Assembly: GCF_017308975.1 (NCBI RefSeq)
Contig: NZ_JADWPD010000013.1
Coordinates: 62,001 to 126,000, forward strand
Direction of reading: 5' to 3'
DNA length: 64,000 nt
Source of the DNA: Amycolatopsis sp. MtRt-6
GTDB taxonomy: Bacteria > Actinomycetota > Actinomycetes > Mycobacteriales > Pseudonocardiaceae
Below are positions 39,350 to 47,330 of the stretch, one piece after another; position 1 is the stretch's first letter, and every line of letters starts with the position of its first letter. Both the position numbers and the translations under genes were made by a program. The notes under the pieces are model-generated. The model searched no databases and had not been told where the DNA came from. It saw only the letters and a list, made by a program, of their open reading frames with translations.

Positions 39350-40861
39350 ATGACCAGCACTGTCCTTTCTGTACAGCAGTGGCTCAACGCCACCTACCGT
39401 GCCGTCGCCGGGTACGAGAAATGTCCGGAAGACGGCGTTCCCGGCCGGTCCACGACCTTCGCGCTGATCCGCGCGCTGCAGCACGAGCTCGGGATCACCA
39501 CGCTCGCCGACAACTTCGGCCCGTCGACGCTGGCCGCACTGGACCAGCGCGGCGGCGTGCGGCGCGACGACCCGGCGCCGAACCTCGTCCGGATCGTCCA
39601 ATCGGGACTGATCTGCCGGGGCTACGACATCGCGGCACTCGACGGCAGCTTCGGCAGGTCCACCGACGCGGCGATCACGGCGTTCACCGCCGACACCGGT
39701 GCCACCGCCCCCGCGGACGGCTCGTTCTCGCCCAAACTGCTGAAAGCCCTGCTGTCCCTGGATTCCCACCGGCTCGCCCGCGGCGGCGACCGGCAGGTCC
39801 GCGCGCTCCAGCAGTGGCTCAACGGGCAGTACCCCGCGCGCCGCGACTTCTTCGTCGGCGCCACCGACGGCCTGGTGTCCCGTGACCTCGTCACGGCCGT
39901 GTCCTACGCCATCCAGTTCGAGCTGGGCATGACCGACGACAACGCCACCGGTACGTTCGGCCCGGCGACCCGGGCCGGGCTCAAGACCCACACGGTCGCC
40001 GAGGGCGACACCGGCGTCTGGACCCGGCTCTACACGGCGGGCCTGGTCATGAACGGCCACGGCTCCTTCACCGGCGTGTTCGGCTCGGCGATCGCCGCCG
40101 CGACCAGGCGGTTCCAGGAGTTCGCCGCGCTGGAGGTCACCGGGAAGGGCGACTTCCCGACCTGGGCCCTGCTCATGGCGTCCAACGGGGACCCGGACGG
40201 CCCGGGCGCCGCCTGCGACTGCGCCACCACGGTCACGCCCGCCCGCGCCAAGGCGCTCCACGACGCCGGTTACCGATTCGTCGGGCGCTACCTCGACCAG
40301 CGGCCGGAGAGCAAGCTGGACAAGAAGATCAAGCCGGGCGAGCTGCAGGTCATCTTCGACAGCGGGCTCAAGGTGTTCCCGATCTCCCAGTACGCCGGCG
40401 ACAGCCTGGGCTACTTCACCCGCGAGCAGGGGCGGCAGGACGCCGCGGACGCCCACCAGGCCGCCGCCGGGTACGGCTTCCCGCCCGGCACGGTGATCTA
40501 CTTCGCCGTCGACTTCGACGCGACCCGCGCCGACGTGGACAGCAACGTCGTGCCCTACTTCGAAGGCGTCGTCGCCGGGCTGGCCGCGGCCGGGCACCGC
40601 TACCGCCACGGGGTCTACGGCGCCCGCGACGTCTGCGCCCAGGTCAGCGCGCGCACGCACGCCTGCTACTCGTTCGTCGCCGGGATGTCCACCGGCTACG
40701 CCGGGAACAAGGGCTTCCCGCTCCCGGAGAACTGGGCGTTCAACCAGGTCCAGACGCTTTGGGTGGGCGACGGCGACGGCCGCGTCCAGATCGACAAGAA
40801 CACCTACCGGCCCGGGAGCGACCCCGGCGTCGCGTCGGTGACGGCGGGAGCGAGCGAATGA
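39350..40861 (+). CDS. Peptidoglycan-binding repeats plus DUF1906 (Rv2525c-like) protein
   Basis: The 503-residue protein has three to four peptidoglycan-binding-like units in its first 290 residues (STTFALIRALQHELGI...FGPSTLAAL; FGRSTDAAITAF; GTFGPATRAGL; GVFGSAIAAATRRFQEF). From about residue 295 a DUF1906 glycoside-hydrolase-like domain follows (GYRFVGRYLDQRPES, ISQYAGDSLGYFTREQG, TVIYFAVDFDATRADV, FNQVQTLW), as in mycobacterial Rv2525c. It probably acts on cell wall glycan, but there is no classical signal peptide. No ribosome binding site precedes ATG 39350, so it may be leaderless. Its stop overlaps the next start as ATGA. Confidence 0.82.
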   Translation: MTSTVLSVQQWLNATYRAVAGYEKCPEDGVPGRSTTFALIRALQHELGITTLADNFGPSTLAALDQRGGVRRDDPAPNLVRIVQSGLICRGYDIAALDGSFGRSTDAAITAFTADTGATAPADGSFSPKLLKALLSLDSHRLARGGDRQVRALQQWLNGQYPARRDFFVGATDGLVSRDLVTAVSYAIQFELGMTDDNATGTFGPATRAGLKTHTVAEGDTGVWTRLYTAGLVMNGHGSFTGVFGSAIAAATRRFQEFAALEVTGKGDFPTWALLMASNGDPDGPGAACDCATTVTPARAKALHDAGYRFVGRYLDQRPESKLDKKIKPGELQVIFDSGLKVFPISQYAGDSLGYFTREQGRQDAADAHQAAAGYGFPPGTVIYFAVDFDATRADVDSNVVPYFEGVVAGLAAAGHRYRHGVYGARDVCAQVSARTHACYSFVAGMSTGYAGNKGFPLPENWAFNQVQTLWVGDGDGRVQIDKNTYRPGSDPGVASVTAGASE

Positions 40862-41526
40862 CGACCTTGTCCCGGCGGAGCGTGCTGGCCGGCGGCCTCG
40901 GCGTGACCGGCGCGCTCGGCGTGGCCGGGCTCCTCGGCACCACCTTCGCGGACGCCGCGGAACCCGGCTGGTCCGGCGACGTCAGCCTCAACGGCTGGCC
41001 CGTGGTGCCCGAGGTGCCGTCGTTCCCGGTGGAGGGCACCGACCTCGCGGTGGCGGTGCTCCCCGGCGACGTCGCCACCACGCTGCTGCACTGCGCCCGG
41101 CGGTTCTGCTACGAACTGGGCGGTTCCCTCGCGCCCGGCGACATCACCGGGCACACGACCGACCGCGCGGCGGCGGCCGGGTACGAGAGCAACCACCTCT
41201 CCGGGACGGCCATCACGATCCGGCAGTCCGCCTACCCTCGCGGTGCCGCGGGCGGCTTCTTCCCCCAGGAGCTCGTCGTCATCCGCGACATCCTCGCCGA
41301 GTGCGAAGGCGTCGTGCGGTGGGGCGGCGACCTGAGCCCGGTCAAGGAGTCACACCTGCAGATCGACGTCCCCCCGGGCGACGAGCGGCTCAGCCGGGTG
41401 GCGGCCAAGATCGCCGGCTGGAAGCTGGAACCCGGCGCCGGCGCGGGCAGCGACCTGGACCCGTTCACCGAGCCCCGGCGGGCGACGGCCCGGCTGCTCG
41501 AACGCGCCCAGCGCGGCGCACGTTAG
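40858..41526 (+). CDS. Tat-exported M15-like peptidase homologue
   Basis: The 222-residue protein has a Tat signal (SRRSVLAGGLGVTGALGVAGLL, cleavage near ADAAEP) and an M15-type D,D-/L,D-carboxypeptidase fold: SNHLSGTAIT (His113), VVRWGGDLSP and ESHLQID (His166). In this family the second zinc ligand is the Asp in SNHxSGTAID; here it is Thr120, so zinc binding and activity are uncertain. It is translationally coupled to the DUF1906 protein gene and probably works with it on the cell wall. A linker of Gly/Ala and a helical tail close the protein. Confidence 0.75.
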   Translation: MTTLSRRSVLAGGLGVTGALGVAGLLGTTFADAAEPGWSGDVSLNGWPVVPEVPSFPVEGTDLAVAVLPGDVATTLLHCARRFCYELGGSLAPGDITGHTTDRAAAAGYESNHLSGTAITIRQSAYPRGAAGGFFPQELVVIRDILAECEGVVRWGGDLSPVKESHLQIDVPPGDERLSRVAAKIAGWKLEPGAGAGSDLDPFTEPRRATARLLERAQRGAR

Positions 41527-41614
41527 GAATCGGTAACCCGCGCGGCCGGTGCCGGTGGGCGTTTCGTCCCGTTGAATGGACCCCCCCCAGAGGGCGACAA
41601 CGGAGGAAAACGAG

Positions 41615-42208
41615 ATGAACCGAACCCGGCGCTGGATCCTGGCCATCACGGTGACCGGCCTGGTCGCCGTGGCGGCCGGTCTGTACTGGTTCCAGCCGTG
41701 GCAGCTGGTGGTCGACGAGACCGTGCAGGAGGATCTGCCCGCCGCCGCGCCGGTGGCCGCCGCGCCGTCGCCGTCCGCCACGCCGTCTGCCACGTCGCCG
41801 ACCTCGCCGTCCGCCACGCCGACGTCGCCGTCCGCCACACCGGCCGCGCCGGCCGAAGTCGCGAGCGGCAGCCTGATCAGCCACGAGCACCGGACCACCG
41901 GGACGGTCCGGGTCATCCGGGCGGCCGACGGGTCACTCGTGCTGCGCCTGGAGAACCTCGCCACCAGCAGCGGCCCCGACGTGCGCGTCTGGCTCTCCGA
42001 CGCACCGGTGAAACCGGGCAAGGACGGCTGGGACCTGTTCGACGACGGCAAGTACCTCGACGCGGGCAAGCTCAAGGGGAACAAGGGAAACCAGAACTAC
42101 CCGCTGCCCGCCGGCACCGACCTGAGCGCCTACACCAGCGTGAGCCTCTGGTGCGACCGCTTCAACGTCTCCTTCGGCGCCGCGGAACTGGACCGGCGCC
42201 CGGCCTGA
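41615..42208 (+). CDS. Membrane-anchored DM13 domain protein
   Basis: The 197-residue protein has one N-terminal membrane segment (WILAITVTGLVAVAAGLYWF), a low-complexity linker with repeated SPSATPTSPSATP-type units, and a DM13 domain (about 90-195: GTVRVIRAADGSLVLRLENL, GPDVRVWLSDAP, YTSVSLWCDRFNVSFG) with the single conserved cysteine of the family. DM13 domains are linked to redox or electron-transfer proteins at the cell surface. ATG 41615 follows GGAGG by 8 bases. It is a lone gene before the TetR unit. Confidence 0.85.
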   Translation: MNRTRRWILAITVTGLVAVAAGLYWFQPWQLVVDETVQEDLPAAAPVAAAPSPSATPSATSPTSPSATPTSPSATPAAPAEVASGSLISHEHRTTGTVRVIRAADGSLVLRLENLATSSGPDVRVWLSDAPVKPGKDGWDLFDDGKYLDAGKLKGNKGNQNYPLPAGTDLSAYTSVSLWCDRFNVSFGAAELDRRPA

Positions 42209-42214
42209 CCCGCG

Positions 42215-42784
42215 TCAGCCGTCCACGCCCTCGACCGGGTCCGGCACCGAGGTGACCGCCAGCATGTGGGGCCAGATCGCCGCACCCATCCGCTCGGGCG
42301 TACCGGGACACCCACGACGCAACCAGTCGATGACCGTACCCAGCACGGCTCCCGCGATGAACGCCGCCGCCGGATCTTCCTCGCCCTCGGCGAAACCACG
42401 CTTCACGTGGGTCGCCGTCGTGATCCGCTCCAGCAGGTAGTTGATCACCCGGGCACTGCCGCCGTCGCCGAGCAGGGTGCGGTAGAGGTGCGCGTTCTCC
42501 GCGACGTGCGTGAACAGCCGGGGCAGCGGGTTGGCGACGGAACTGCCGCCGGCCAGCGGGGCCGTCGCCACCAGCTCGTCGAACAGGGCGGTGCACGCGC
42601 ACGCGGCCAGCTCCGCCAGGTCGGTGTAGTGCTCGTAGAACGTCGAGCGGTTGACGCCGGCGCGCTTGGTGACGTCGGAGATCGATATCTGCGGCAGGTC
42701 CCGGTCCACGATCAGCTCGCGCAGGGCGGCTTCCAAGGCCGCGCGCGAGCGCCGGGTGCGGGGATCGACTGGCGGTGCGGGCAC
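42215..42784 (-). CDS. TetR-family regulator
   Basis: The 189-residue protein has the TetR HTH (about 12-60: RSRAALEAALRELIVDRDLPQISISDVTKRAGVNRSTFYEHYTDLAEL) and a helical ligand-binding part. Start is GTG 42784. It is divergent from the alpha/beta hydrolase - P450 pair and an inverted repeat lies in the gap, so it probably represses that pair and itself. Ligand unknown. Confidence 0.9.
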   Translation of the reverse strand: MPAPPVDPRTRRSRAALEAALRELIVDRDLPQISISDVTKRAGVNRSTFYEHYTDLAELAACACTALFDELVATAPLAGGSSVANPLPRLFTHVAENAHLYRTLLGDGGSARVINYLLERITTATHVKRGFAEGEEDPAAAFIAGAVLGTVIDWLRRGCPGTPERMGAAIWPHMLAVTSVPDPVEGVDG

Positions 42785-42802
42785 CCGCGCATCCTATAGT
42801 TT

Positions 42803-42834
42803 CCGACAGATGTTGGTTATCCATCAGTTGTCGG
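42803..42834. promoter_or_regulatory. Inverted repeat, candidate TetR operator
   Basis: CCGACA (42803-42808) and TGTCGG (42829-42834) form an inverted repeat with a 20-base spacer inside the 83-base gap between the divergent TetR and hydrolase genes. The flanks also match partly (GATG/CATC within the arms), which supports a real operator. Confidence 0.5.
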
Positions 42835-42867
42835 ATAGGCTGGCCTTCCAAGATCAGGGAGGCTGTC

Positions 42868-43806
42868 ATGTCGGTTCTGGGCGCGCCGCCGGTGGCGGCG
42901 ACGCTGGCCCGGGTCATGCAGGGACTGCACCCGCTCGGCTCCGTCGTGCTCAGACGGCGTGCCGAGGCGAAGTTCCCGGAGTTCCCCGGCGACACCCGGG
43001 AAATCGCCGTCCCCACCGCCGTCGGCCCGGCCCGCGCGGTCGTCTACCGCCCCGCCGGGCCGGCCGCGAACCCGCCGGCGCACGTCAACTTCCACGGCGG
43101 CGGGTACGTCATGCGCGGCATCGAACTCGACGACCCGCTGTGCCGGTACCTGGCCGCCGAAGCCGGCGTGGCCGTGGTGAACGTCGACTACGCGGTCGCC
43201 CCGCGGCACCGGTTCCCCGCGCCGCCGCACCAGGCGTTCGACGTCGTCCGGTGGGTGGCGGCGCACGGCGGCGAACAGGGCTGGGACGGCACCCGGCTGA
43301 CGGTCGGGGGCCAGAGCGCCGGCGGCGGGATCGCCGCGGCCGTGGCGCGGCTGGCGCTCGAACACGGCGGCCCGGCCATCGCCCTGCAGGTCCTGCACTA
43401 CCCACCGCTCGACCTCACCGTCCCGGCCGCCGGCAAGCCCGCGGCGATCCCGAAACCACTGCTGCGGCCCTGGATGGGCGAGATCTTCGACAACGCCTAC
43501 GTCCCCGACCGCGCCGCACGCGCCGACCGCCTGGCCTCCCCCGCCGGCCCGGCCGACACCGCGGACCTCACCGGCATCGCCCCCGCGCTGGTCATCACCC
43601 CGGAGTACGACCGGCTCCACGCCGAAGGCCTGCGGTACGCGCGGCGGCTGCGCGCGGCCGGTGCGCTGCGCGAGCACCACGACGTCCCGCGGGCCGACCA
43701 CGCCTACGACATGAACGACATCGACCAGGCCCGCACGAACTACGCGCTCATCGCGCGGCACATCAGGACGGCCACCACCACGGCCACCACCAGGGAGGAA
43801 TCATGA
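42868..43806 (+). CDS. Alpha/beta hydrolase of the hormone-sensitive lipase family
   Basis: The 312-residue protein carries the HSL-family oxyanion motif NFHGGGYVMRG and nucleophile elbow GGQSAGGG (Ser150), with EYDRL and DHAYD as likely acid and histidine sites. It hydrolyses esters of small acyl or aryl compounds. ATG 42868 follows GGGAGG by 5 bases. Its stop overlaps the P450 start as ATGA, and the divergent TetR probably controls both, which suggests a detoxification or catabolic pair. Confidence 0.9.
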   Translation: MSVLGAPPVAATLARVMQGLHPLGSVVLRRRAEAKFPEFPGDTREIAVPTAVGPARAVVYRPAGPAANPPAHVNFHGGGYVMRGIELDDPLCRYLAAEAGVAVVNVDYAVAPRHRFPAPPHQAFDVVRWVAAHGGEQGWDGTRLTVGGQSAGGGIAAAVARLALEHGGPAIALQVLHYPPLDLTVPAAGKPAAIPKPLLRPWMGEIFDNAYVPDRAARADRLASPAGPADTADLTGIAPALVITPEYDRLHAEGLRYARRLRAAGALREHHDVPRADHAYDMNDIDQARTNYALIARHIRTATTTATTREES

Positions 43807-44999
43807 GCACCCCGCTTCCGGTCTACCCCGGAACCCGGTCCCCAAGCTGCCCGTTCGACCCGCCCGCCGCGTACGCGGACTGGCGGCGGGCCGAGGGCCT
43901 GCAGCGGGCCACGCTGTGGAACGGCGCCACGGCCTGGGTCGTGAGCCGGTACGCCGACGTCCGGGCCGTACTGGCCGATCCCCGGGTCAGCGCCGACGCC
44001 CGCCGGTTCCCGGAGCTGAACCCGGGCGCCGGGCAGGGACGGCCGCACGCCTTCCCGCGGATGGACGACCCGGACCACGCCCGGCTGCGCCGCATGCTCA
44101 CCGGCGAGTTCACCGTCAAGCGCGTCACCGCGATGCGCCCGCACATCCAGGACCTGGCCGACCGGTTCCTCGACGCGATGATCGCCCAGGGGCCGCCCGC
44201 GGACCTCGTGCGCGACTACGCGCTGCCGATCCCGTCGCTGGTCATCTCGGTGCTGCTCGGCGTGCCGTACGCCGACCACGAGTTCTTCCAGGCCCACAGC
44301 ACCACGATGAACCGCGCGGAGGCCTCCGCCGAGGAGAAGGGCGCCGCCGGCGCCGCGCTGTTCGGGTACCTGGCCGAGCTGGTGGAGCGCAAGCAGCGGG
44401 AGCCGGGCGACGACCTGATCAGCAGGCTGCTCGCCGACCGCGTCGCCACCGGCGAGCTCGCGCCGCAGGACGTCGCCATGAACGGCATGATCCTGCTGTT
44501 CGCCGGGCACGAAACCACCGCCAACATGATCGGCCTGGCGACGCTGGCCCTCCTGCGGAACCCAGCCGCGGCCGACCGGATCCGGGAGACCGACGACCCC
44601 GCGGTGATCGCCACCGCCGTCGAGGAGCTGCTGCGCTACCTCTCCATCGCCCAGGACATGATCCTGCGCGTGGCCGCCGAGGACATGACCATCGGCGGGC
44701 AGCCGGTCAGGGCCGGGGACCTCCTGACGATCAACCTGCCGGCCGCCAACCGGGACCCCGAGCTGCTCGAGGCACCCGACACCTTCGACATCGGCCGCGT
44801 CACCCGCGGCCACATCGCCTTCGGCCACGGCGTCCACCAGTGCCTCGGCCAGTCACTGGCGCGGGCAGAACTCCAGCTCGCGCTGCCCGCCCTGCTGCGG
44901 CGGCTGCCGACGCTGCGCCTGGCGATCCCGCTGGAGGACGTCCGGTTCCGCCACGACATGTCCGCCTACGGCGTCCACGAGCTGCCCGTCACCTGGTGA
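43803..44999 (+). CDS. Cytochrome P450
   Basis: The 398-residue protein has all P450 landmarks: I-helix AGHETTA, K-helix EELLRYLS (the ExxR form is EELLR), and the heme loop FGHGVHQCLG with Cys347. Sequence pattern near the N-terminus (CPFDPPAAYADWR) and length resemble bacterial CYP105/CYP107-type enzymes. It needs a ferredoxin and reductase from elsewhere, as none is encoded here. It overlaps the hydrolase gene by 4 bases. Confidence 0.95.
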   Translation: MSTPLPVYPGTRSPSCPFDPPAAYADWRRAEGLQRATLWNGATAWVVSRYADVRAVLADPRVSADARRFPELNPGAGQGRPHAFPRMDDPDHARLRRMLTGEFTVKRVTAMRPHIQDLADRFLDAMIAQGPPADLVRDYALPIPSLVISVLLGVPYADHEFFQAHSTTMNRAEASAEEKGAAGAALFGYLAELVERKQREPGDDLISRLLADRVATGELAPQDVAMNGMILLFAGHETTANMIGLATLALLRNPAAADRIRETDDPAVIATAVEELLRYLSIAQDMILRVAAEDMTIGGQPVRAGDLLTINLPAANRDPELLEAPDTFDIGRVTRGHIAFGHGVHQCLGQSLARAELQLALPALLRRLPTLRLAIPLEDVRFRHDMSAYGVHELPVTW

Positions 45000-45020
45000 G
45001 GCGTTCGCGCCGGCCTGCGC

Positions 45021-45051
45021 TTGACCTTGACACTGTGACAAGGTCTTCACT
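45021..45051 (+). promoter_or_regulatory. MerR-type promoter with 19-base spacer and palindrome
   Basis: TTGACC (45021-45026) and TTCACT (45046-45051) are spaced by 19 bases, the over-long spacing typical of MerR-controlled promoters. The 23-base palindrome at 45023-45045 has arms GACCTTG and CAAGGTC around CAC-T-GTG. It lies just before the HEAT / MerR pair, so the MerR protein probably activates its own operon here. Confidence 0.8.
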
Positions 45052-45071
45052 GCGGGGAGGAGGTGGTCACC

Positions 45072-45728
45072 ATGAACCACGCAACGGACACACACCTGCT
45101 CGACGCACTGGGCGCCGGGAACTCGTCGAGGCGCCTGGCGGCGGCGCTCGCCGCGGGCACCCGGCCCGACCCCGCGCTCGCCGGCGCGCTCGTGGACCGG
45201 TGCGCGGTCGAGCCGGACTTCTTCGTGCGCGACATGCTGACCTGGGCCCTGACCCGCCTCCCGGCGGAGGTCACCGTGCCCCGGCTCGTCGCGGAGCTGG
45301 GTTCCGGCCGGGCGCAGGCCCGCAGCCAGGCACTGCACACGCTGTCCAAGATCGGCGACCGGACGACATGGCAGGCGATCACCCGGGCCCTGCTGCACGA
45401 CCCCGACGACGAGGTCGCGCGCAGCGCGTGGCGGGCCGCCGTCGTCCTCGCCCCGCCCGGGGACCACCCGGAGCTGGCCGCGGACCTGGCGCACCAGCTC
45501 GGCCGCGGCGACCGGGACGTGCAGCTGAGCCTCAGCCGGGCCCTCGTCGCGCTCGGCGACGTCGCCGAGCCGGCCCTGCGGCCGGGCCTCGCGAGCCCCG
45601 ACCCGGCGGTGCGGGCGCACGCCCGCGCCACCGAACAGTTGCTGCGCGACCCGGACAGCGCGTTCGACCTGGCCGTCGACGAGGCGAAGCGGATCGTCGC
45701 GCTCGGACCGGACGCCGCCGCGTGCTGA
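45072..45728 (+). CDS. HEAT-repeat protein
   Basis: The 218-residue protein is made of about six HEAT-type helical pairs (VPRLVAELGSGRAQARSQALHTLSKIGD; ITRALLHDPDDEVARSAWRAAVVLA; SLSRALVALGDVAEPALRPGLASPDPAVRAHAR). It likely binds proteins. ATG 45072 follows GGAGGAGG by 9 bases. Its stop overlaps the start of the MerR gene by 7 bases, so the two are made together and may interact, given that the MerR protein also carries HEAT repeats. Confidence 0.85.
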   Translation: MNHATDTHLLDALGAGNSSRRLAAALAAGTRPDPALAGALVDRCAVEPDFFVRDMLTWALTRLPAEVTVPRLVAELGSGRAQARSQALHTLSKIGDRTTWQAITRALLHDPDDEVARSAWRAAVVLAPPGDHPELAADLAHQLGRGDRDVQLSLSRALVALGDVAEPALRPGLASPDPAVRAHARATEQLLRDPDSAFDLAVDEAKRIVALGPDAAAC

Positions 45729-46696
45729 TCGGGGAGGTGGCCCGCCGGTCCGGGGTGAGCACGCGGATGCTGCGGCACTACGACTCCCTCGGGCTGGTGC
45801 GGCCGACCGGCCGGACCGTCGGCGGCTACCGCGAATACTCCGAAGCGGACATCCGCCGGATCTTCCACGTCGAAGGCCTGCGGTCGCTCGGCATGTCGCT
45901 GCGGCAGATCGGCCAGGCGCTGGCGGATCCGGCCTTCACACCGTCCACTTTGGTCGGTGACCTCATCCGGCGGACCGAGGACCGGCTGAAGCGGGAGCAG
46001 GAGCTCCTCGAGCGGCTCCGCGCGATCGACGCCTCGGAGCCGGCCGGCTGGGACAGCGTCCTGCACGTCGTCGAGCTCCTGCACGGGCTCGACTCCCCCG
46101 ATCCCTCACGCCGGCAGCGGGCGGCCCTGGCGCCGGTCGAGGACGTCCCGCTGCTCGCCAAGGCGGTCCTGAGCGAGGCGAACCCGAACGTCGCCGGAGC
46201 CCTGCGCTGGGCACTGGCCCGCGCGGGCGCCGACGGCCTGGCCGGCCTGACGGCCGGGCTGCGTTCGGCCGACGTCGACGTCCGGCGGCGCGCCGTGCAG
46301 GCGATCGCCGAGCTGCCCGGCGACGAGGCGACCGCGGTGCTCACCGGCGCGCTCGAGGACGCGGACCCGGCGGTCCGCCGCCACGCCGCCCTCGCCGCCG
46401 GCAACCGCGGCACGACGGCCGCCGTCCCGGTCCTCGTCGGCATGGTGATCGAGGGCACCAACGACGTCGAAGCGGCGGAAGTGCTGGGGACGCTGGCGGC
46501 GGACGCCGAACTCGGCGAACGCATCGTGCGGGCACTGACCGAGGAGCTCACCGGGGCGCCGGCGGTGCGGATCCGCGTGGCCCAGGCCCTCGCCGAGCTG
46601 CCGGGAACGACCGCCCGGGACGCCTTGCGGCGCTTGGGCGACGACGAGGACGCGGCGGTCGCGCTCATCGCCTCCGCGCTGGCCGGGGAGCAGTGA
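45722..46696 (+). CDS. MerR-family regulator with HEAT-repeat effector domain
   Basis: The 324-residue protein has an N-terminal MerR HTH (IGEVARRSGVSTRMLRHYDSLGLVRPTGRTVGGYREYSEADIRRI), a coiled-coil dimerisation helix (about 80-110) and a C-terminal part of about 180 residues of HEAT repeats (AGLTAGLRSADVDVRRRAVQAIAELPG; LTGALEDADPAVRRHAALAAGNRG). There is no cysteine-type metal site, so it is unlikely to sense metals. The upstream MerR-type promoter indicates self-activation. The HEAT effector suggests regulation through protein binding, perhaps by the upstream HEAT protein. Confidence 0.9.
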   Translation: MLIGEVARRSGVSTRMLRHYDSLGLVRPTGRTVGGYREYSEADIRRIFHVEGLRSLGMSLRQIGQALADPAFTPSTLVGDLIRRTEDRLKREQELLERLRAIDASEPAGWDSVLHVVELLHGLDSPDPSRRQRAALAPVEDVPLLAKAVLSEANPNVAGALRWALARAGADGLAGLTAGLRSADVDVRRRAVQAIAELPGDEATAVLTGALEDADPAVRRHAALAAGNRGTTAAVPVLVGMVIEGTNDVEAAEVLGTLAADAELGERIVRALTEELTGAPAVRIRVAQALAELPGTTARDALRRLGDDEDAAVALIASALAGEQ

Positions 46697-47236
46697 TCAC
46701 CGCACCGCGGAATCCTTGGCTCGATAAGTCGACTTCTTCGCCTGGTTCCCGCACACGCCCATCGAGCACCACCGCCGCGTGCCCGGGCGGGACGTGTCCA
46801 GGAACAGTGCCCCGCACCGCGGTCCCGCGCACCGCCGCACCCGCGCGAACTCCGGCGACGTCACCAGATCCAGCGCGTCGCGGGCCAGCAAGGCCAGCAT
46901 CGCCGACGCGGGATCCTCAGCCTGCCAGCGCAGTTCGCCCGACGGCGTGAGCGAAGGCGCCGGGACCGGCGACGCCGCGAACCGGTTCAGCCGCTGCCGC
47001 GTCGAGGGGCGCACCGACGTCGTCAACAGCTCGTGGATCGCCTCGCGGACCGCGCGAGCGTCGTCGGCCGACGCCGGGCGGACCGGCGTCGCGAACGGGC
47101 CGAACCGGTCGATCCACGCGCCCCAGGCCGCCGCGTCCGGCAGCTCCTCCGTCTCCGACGGTGTCGCCCGGTACCGCAGCGTCCGGATGAAGTCGAGGCA
47201 CAGGCGGCCGGCTCCCGAGCGGAATCTGTCCGTCAT
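46697..47236 (-). CDS. CGNR zinc-finger (ABATE domain) regulator
   Basis: The 179-residue protein has an ABATE-type N-terminal domain (CLDFIRTLRYR, AVREAIHELLTT) and the C-terminal CGNR zinc finger (RRCAGPRCGALFLD, RRWCSMGVCGNQAKK) typical of stress-linked actinobacterial regulators. ATG 47236 lacks a ribosome binding site, so it may be leaderless; GTG 47245 is an alternative. It is divergent from an MFS pump with a large inverted repeat between, and is the probable regulator of the pump. Confidence 0.88.
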   Translation of the reverse strand: MTDRFRSGAGRLCLDFIRTLRYRATPSETEELPDAAAWGAWIDRFGPFATPVRPASADDARAVREAIHELLTTSVRPSTRQRLNRFAASPVPAPSLTPSGELRWQAEDPASAMLALLARDALDLVTSPEFARVRRCAGPRCGALFLDTSRPGTRRWCSMGVCGNQAKKSTYRAKDSAVR

Positions 47237-47253
47237 ACGCGTCACAGTACGCC

Positions 47254-47299
47254 GGAACCGGTTTGACTGGTACCGTCGGGAACCGATCAAACCGGTTCC
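47254..47299. promoter_or_regulatory. 13-base inverted repeat between CGNR and MFS genes
   Basis: Perfect arms GGAACCGGTTTGA (47254-47266) and TCAAACCGGTTCC (47287-47299) are separated by 20 bases that contain one more GGTACC and a GGAACCGAT half-site. It is a strong operator candidate in the 94-base divergent gap. Confidence 0.65.
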
Positions 47300-47330
47300 A
47301 ATCCGGTGACAATCCCGAGGGGGCGCGCGC

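Noticed and set aside
41581-41588. Run of eight C bases as a phase-variable tract
   Set aside because: It lies upstream of the DM13 start chosen from the ribosome binding site, so slippage would not change the protein.
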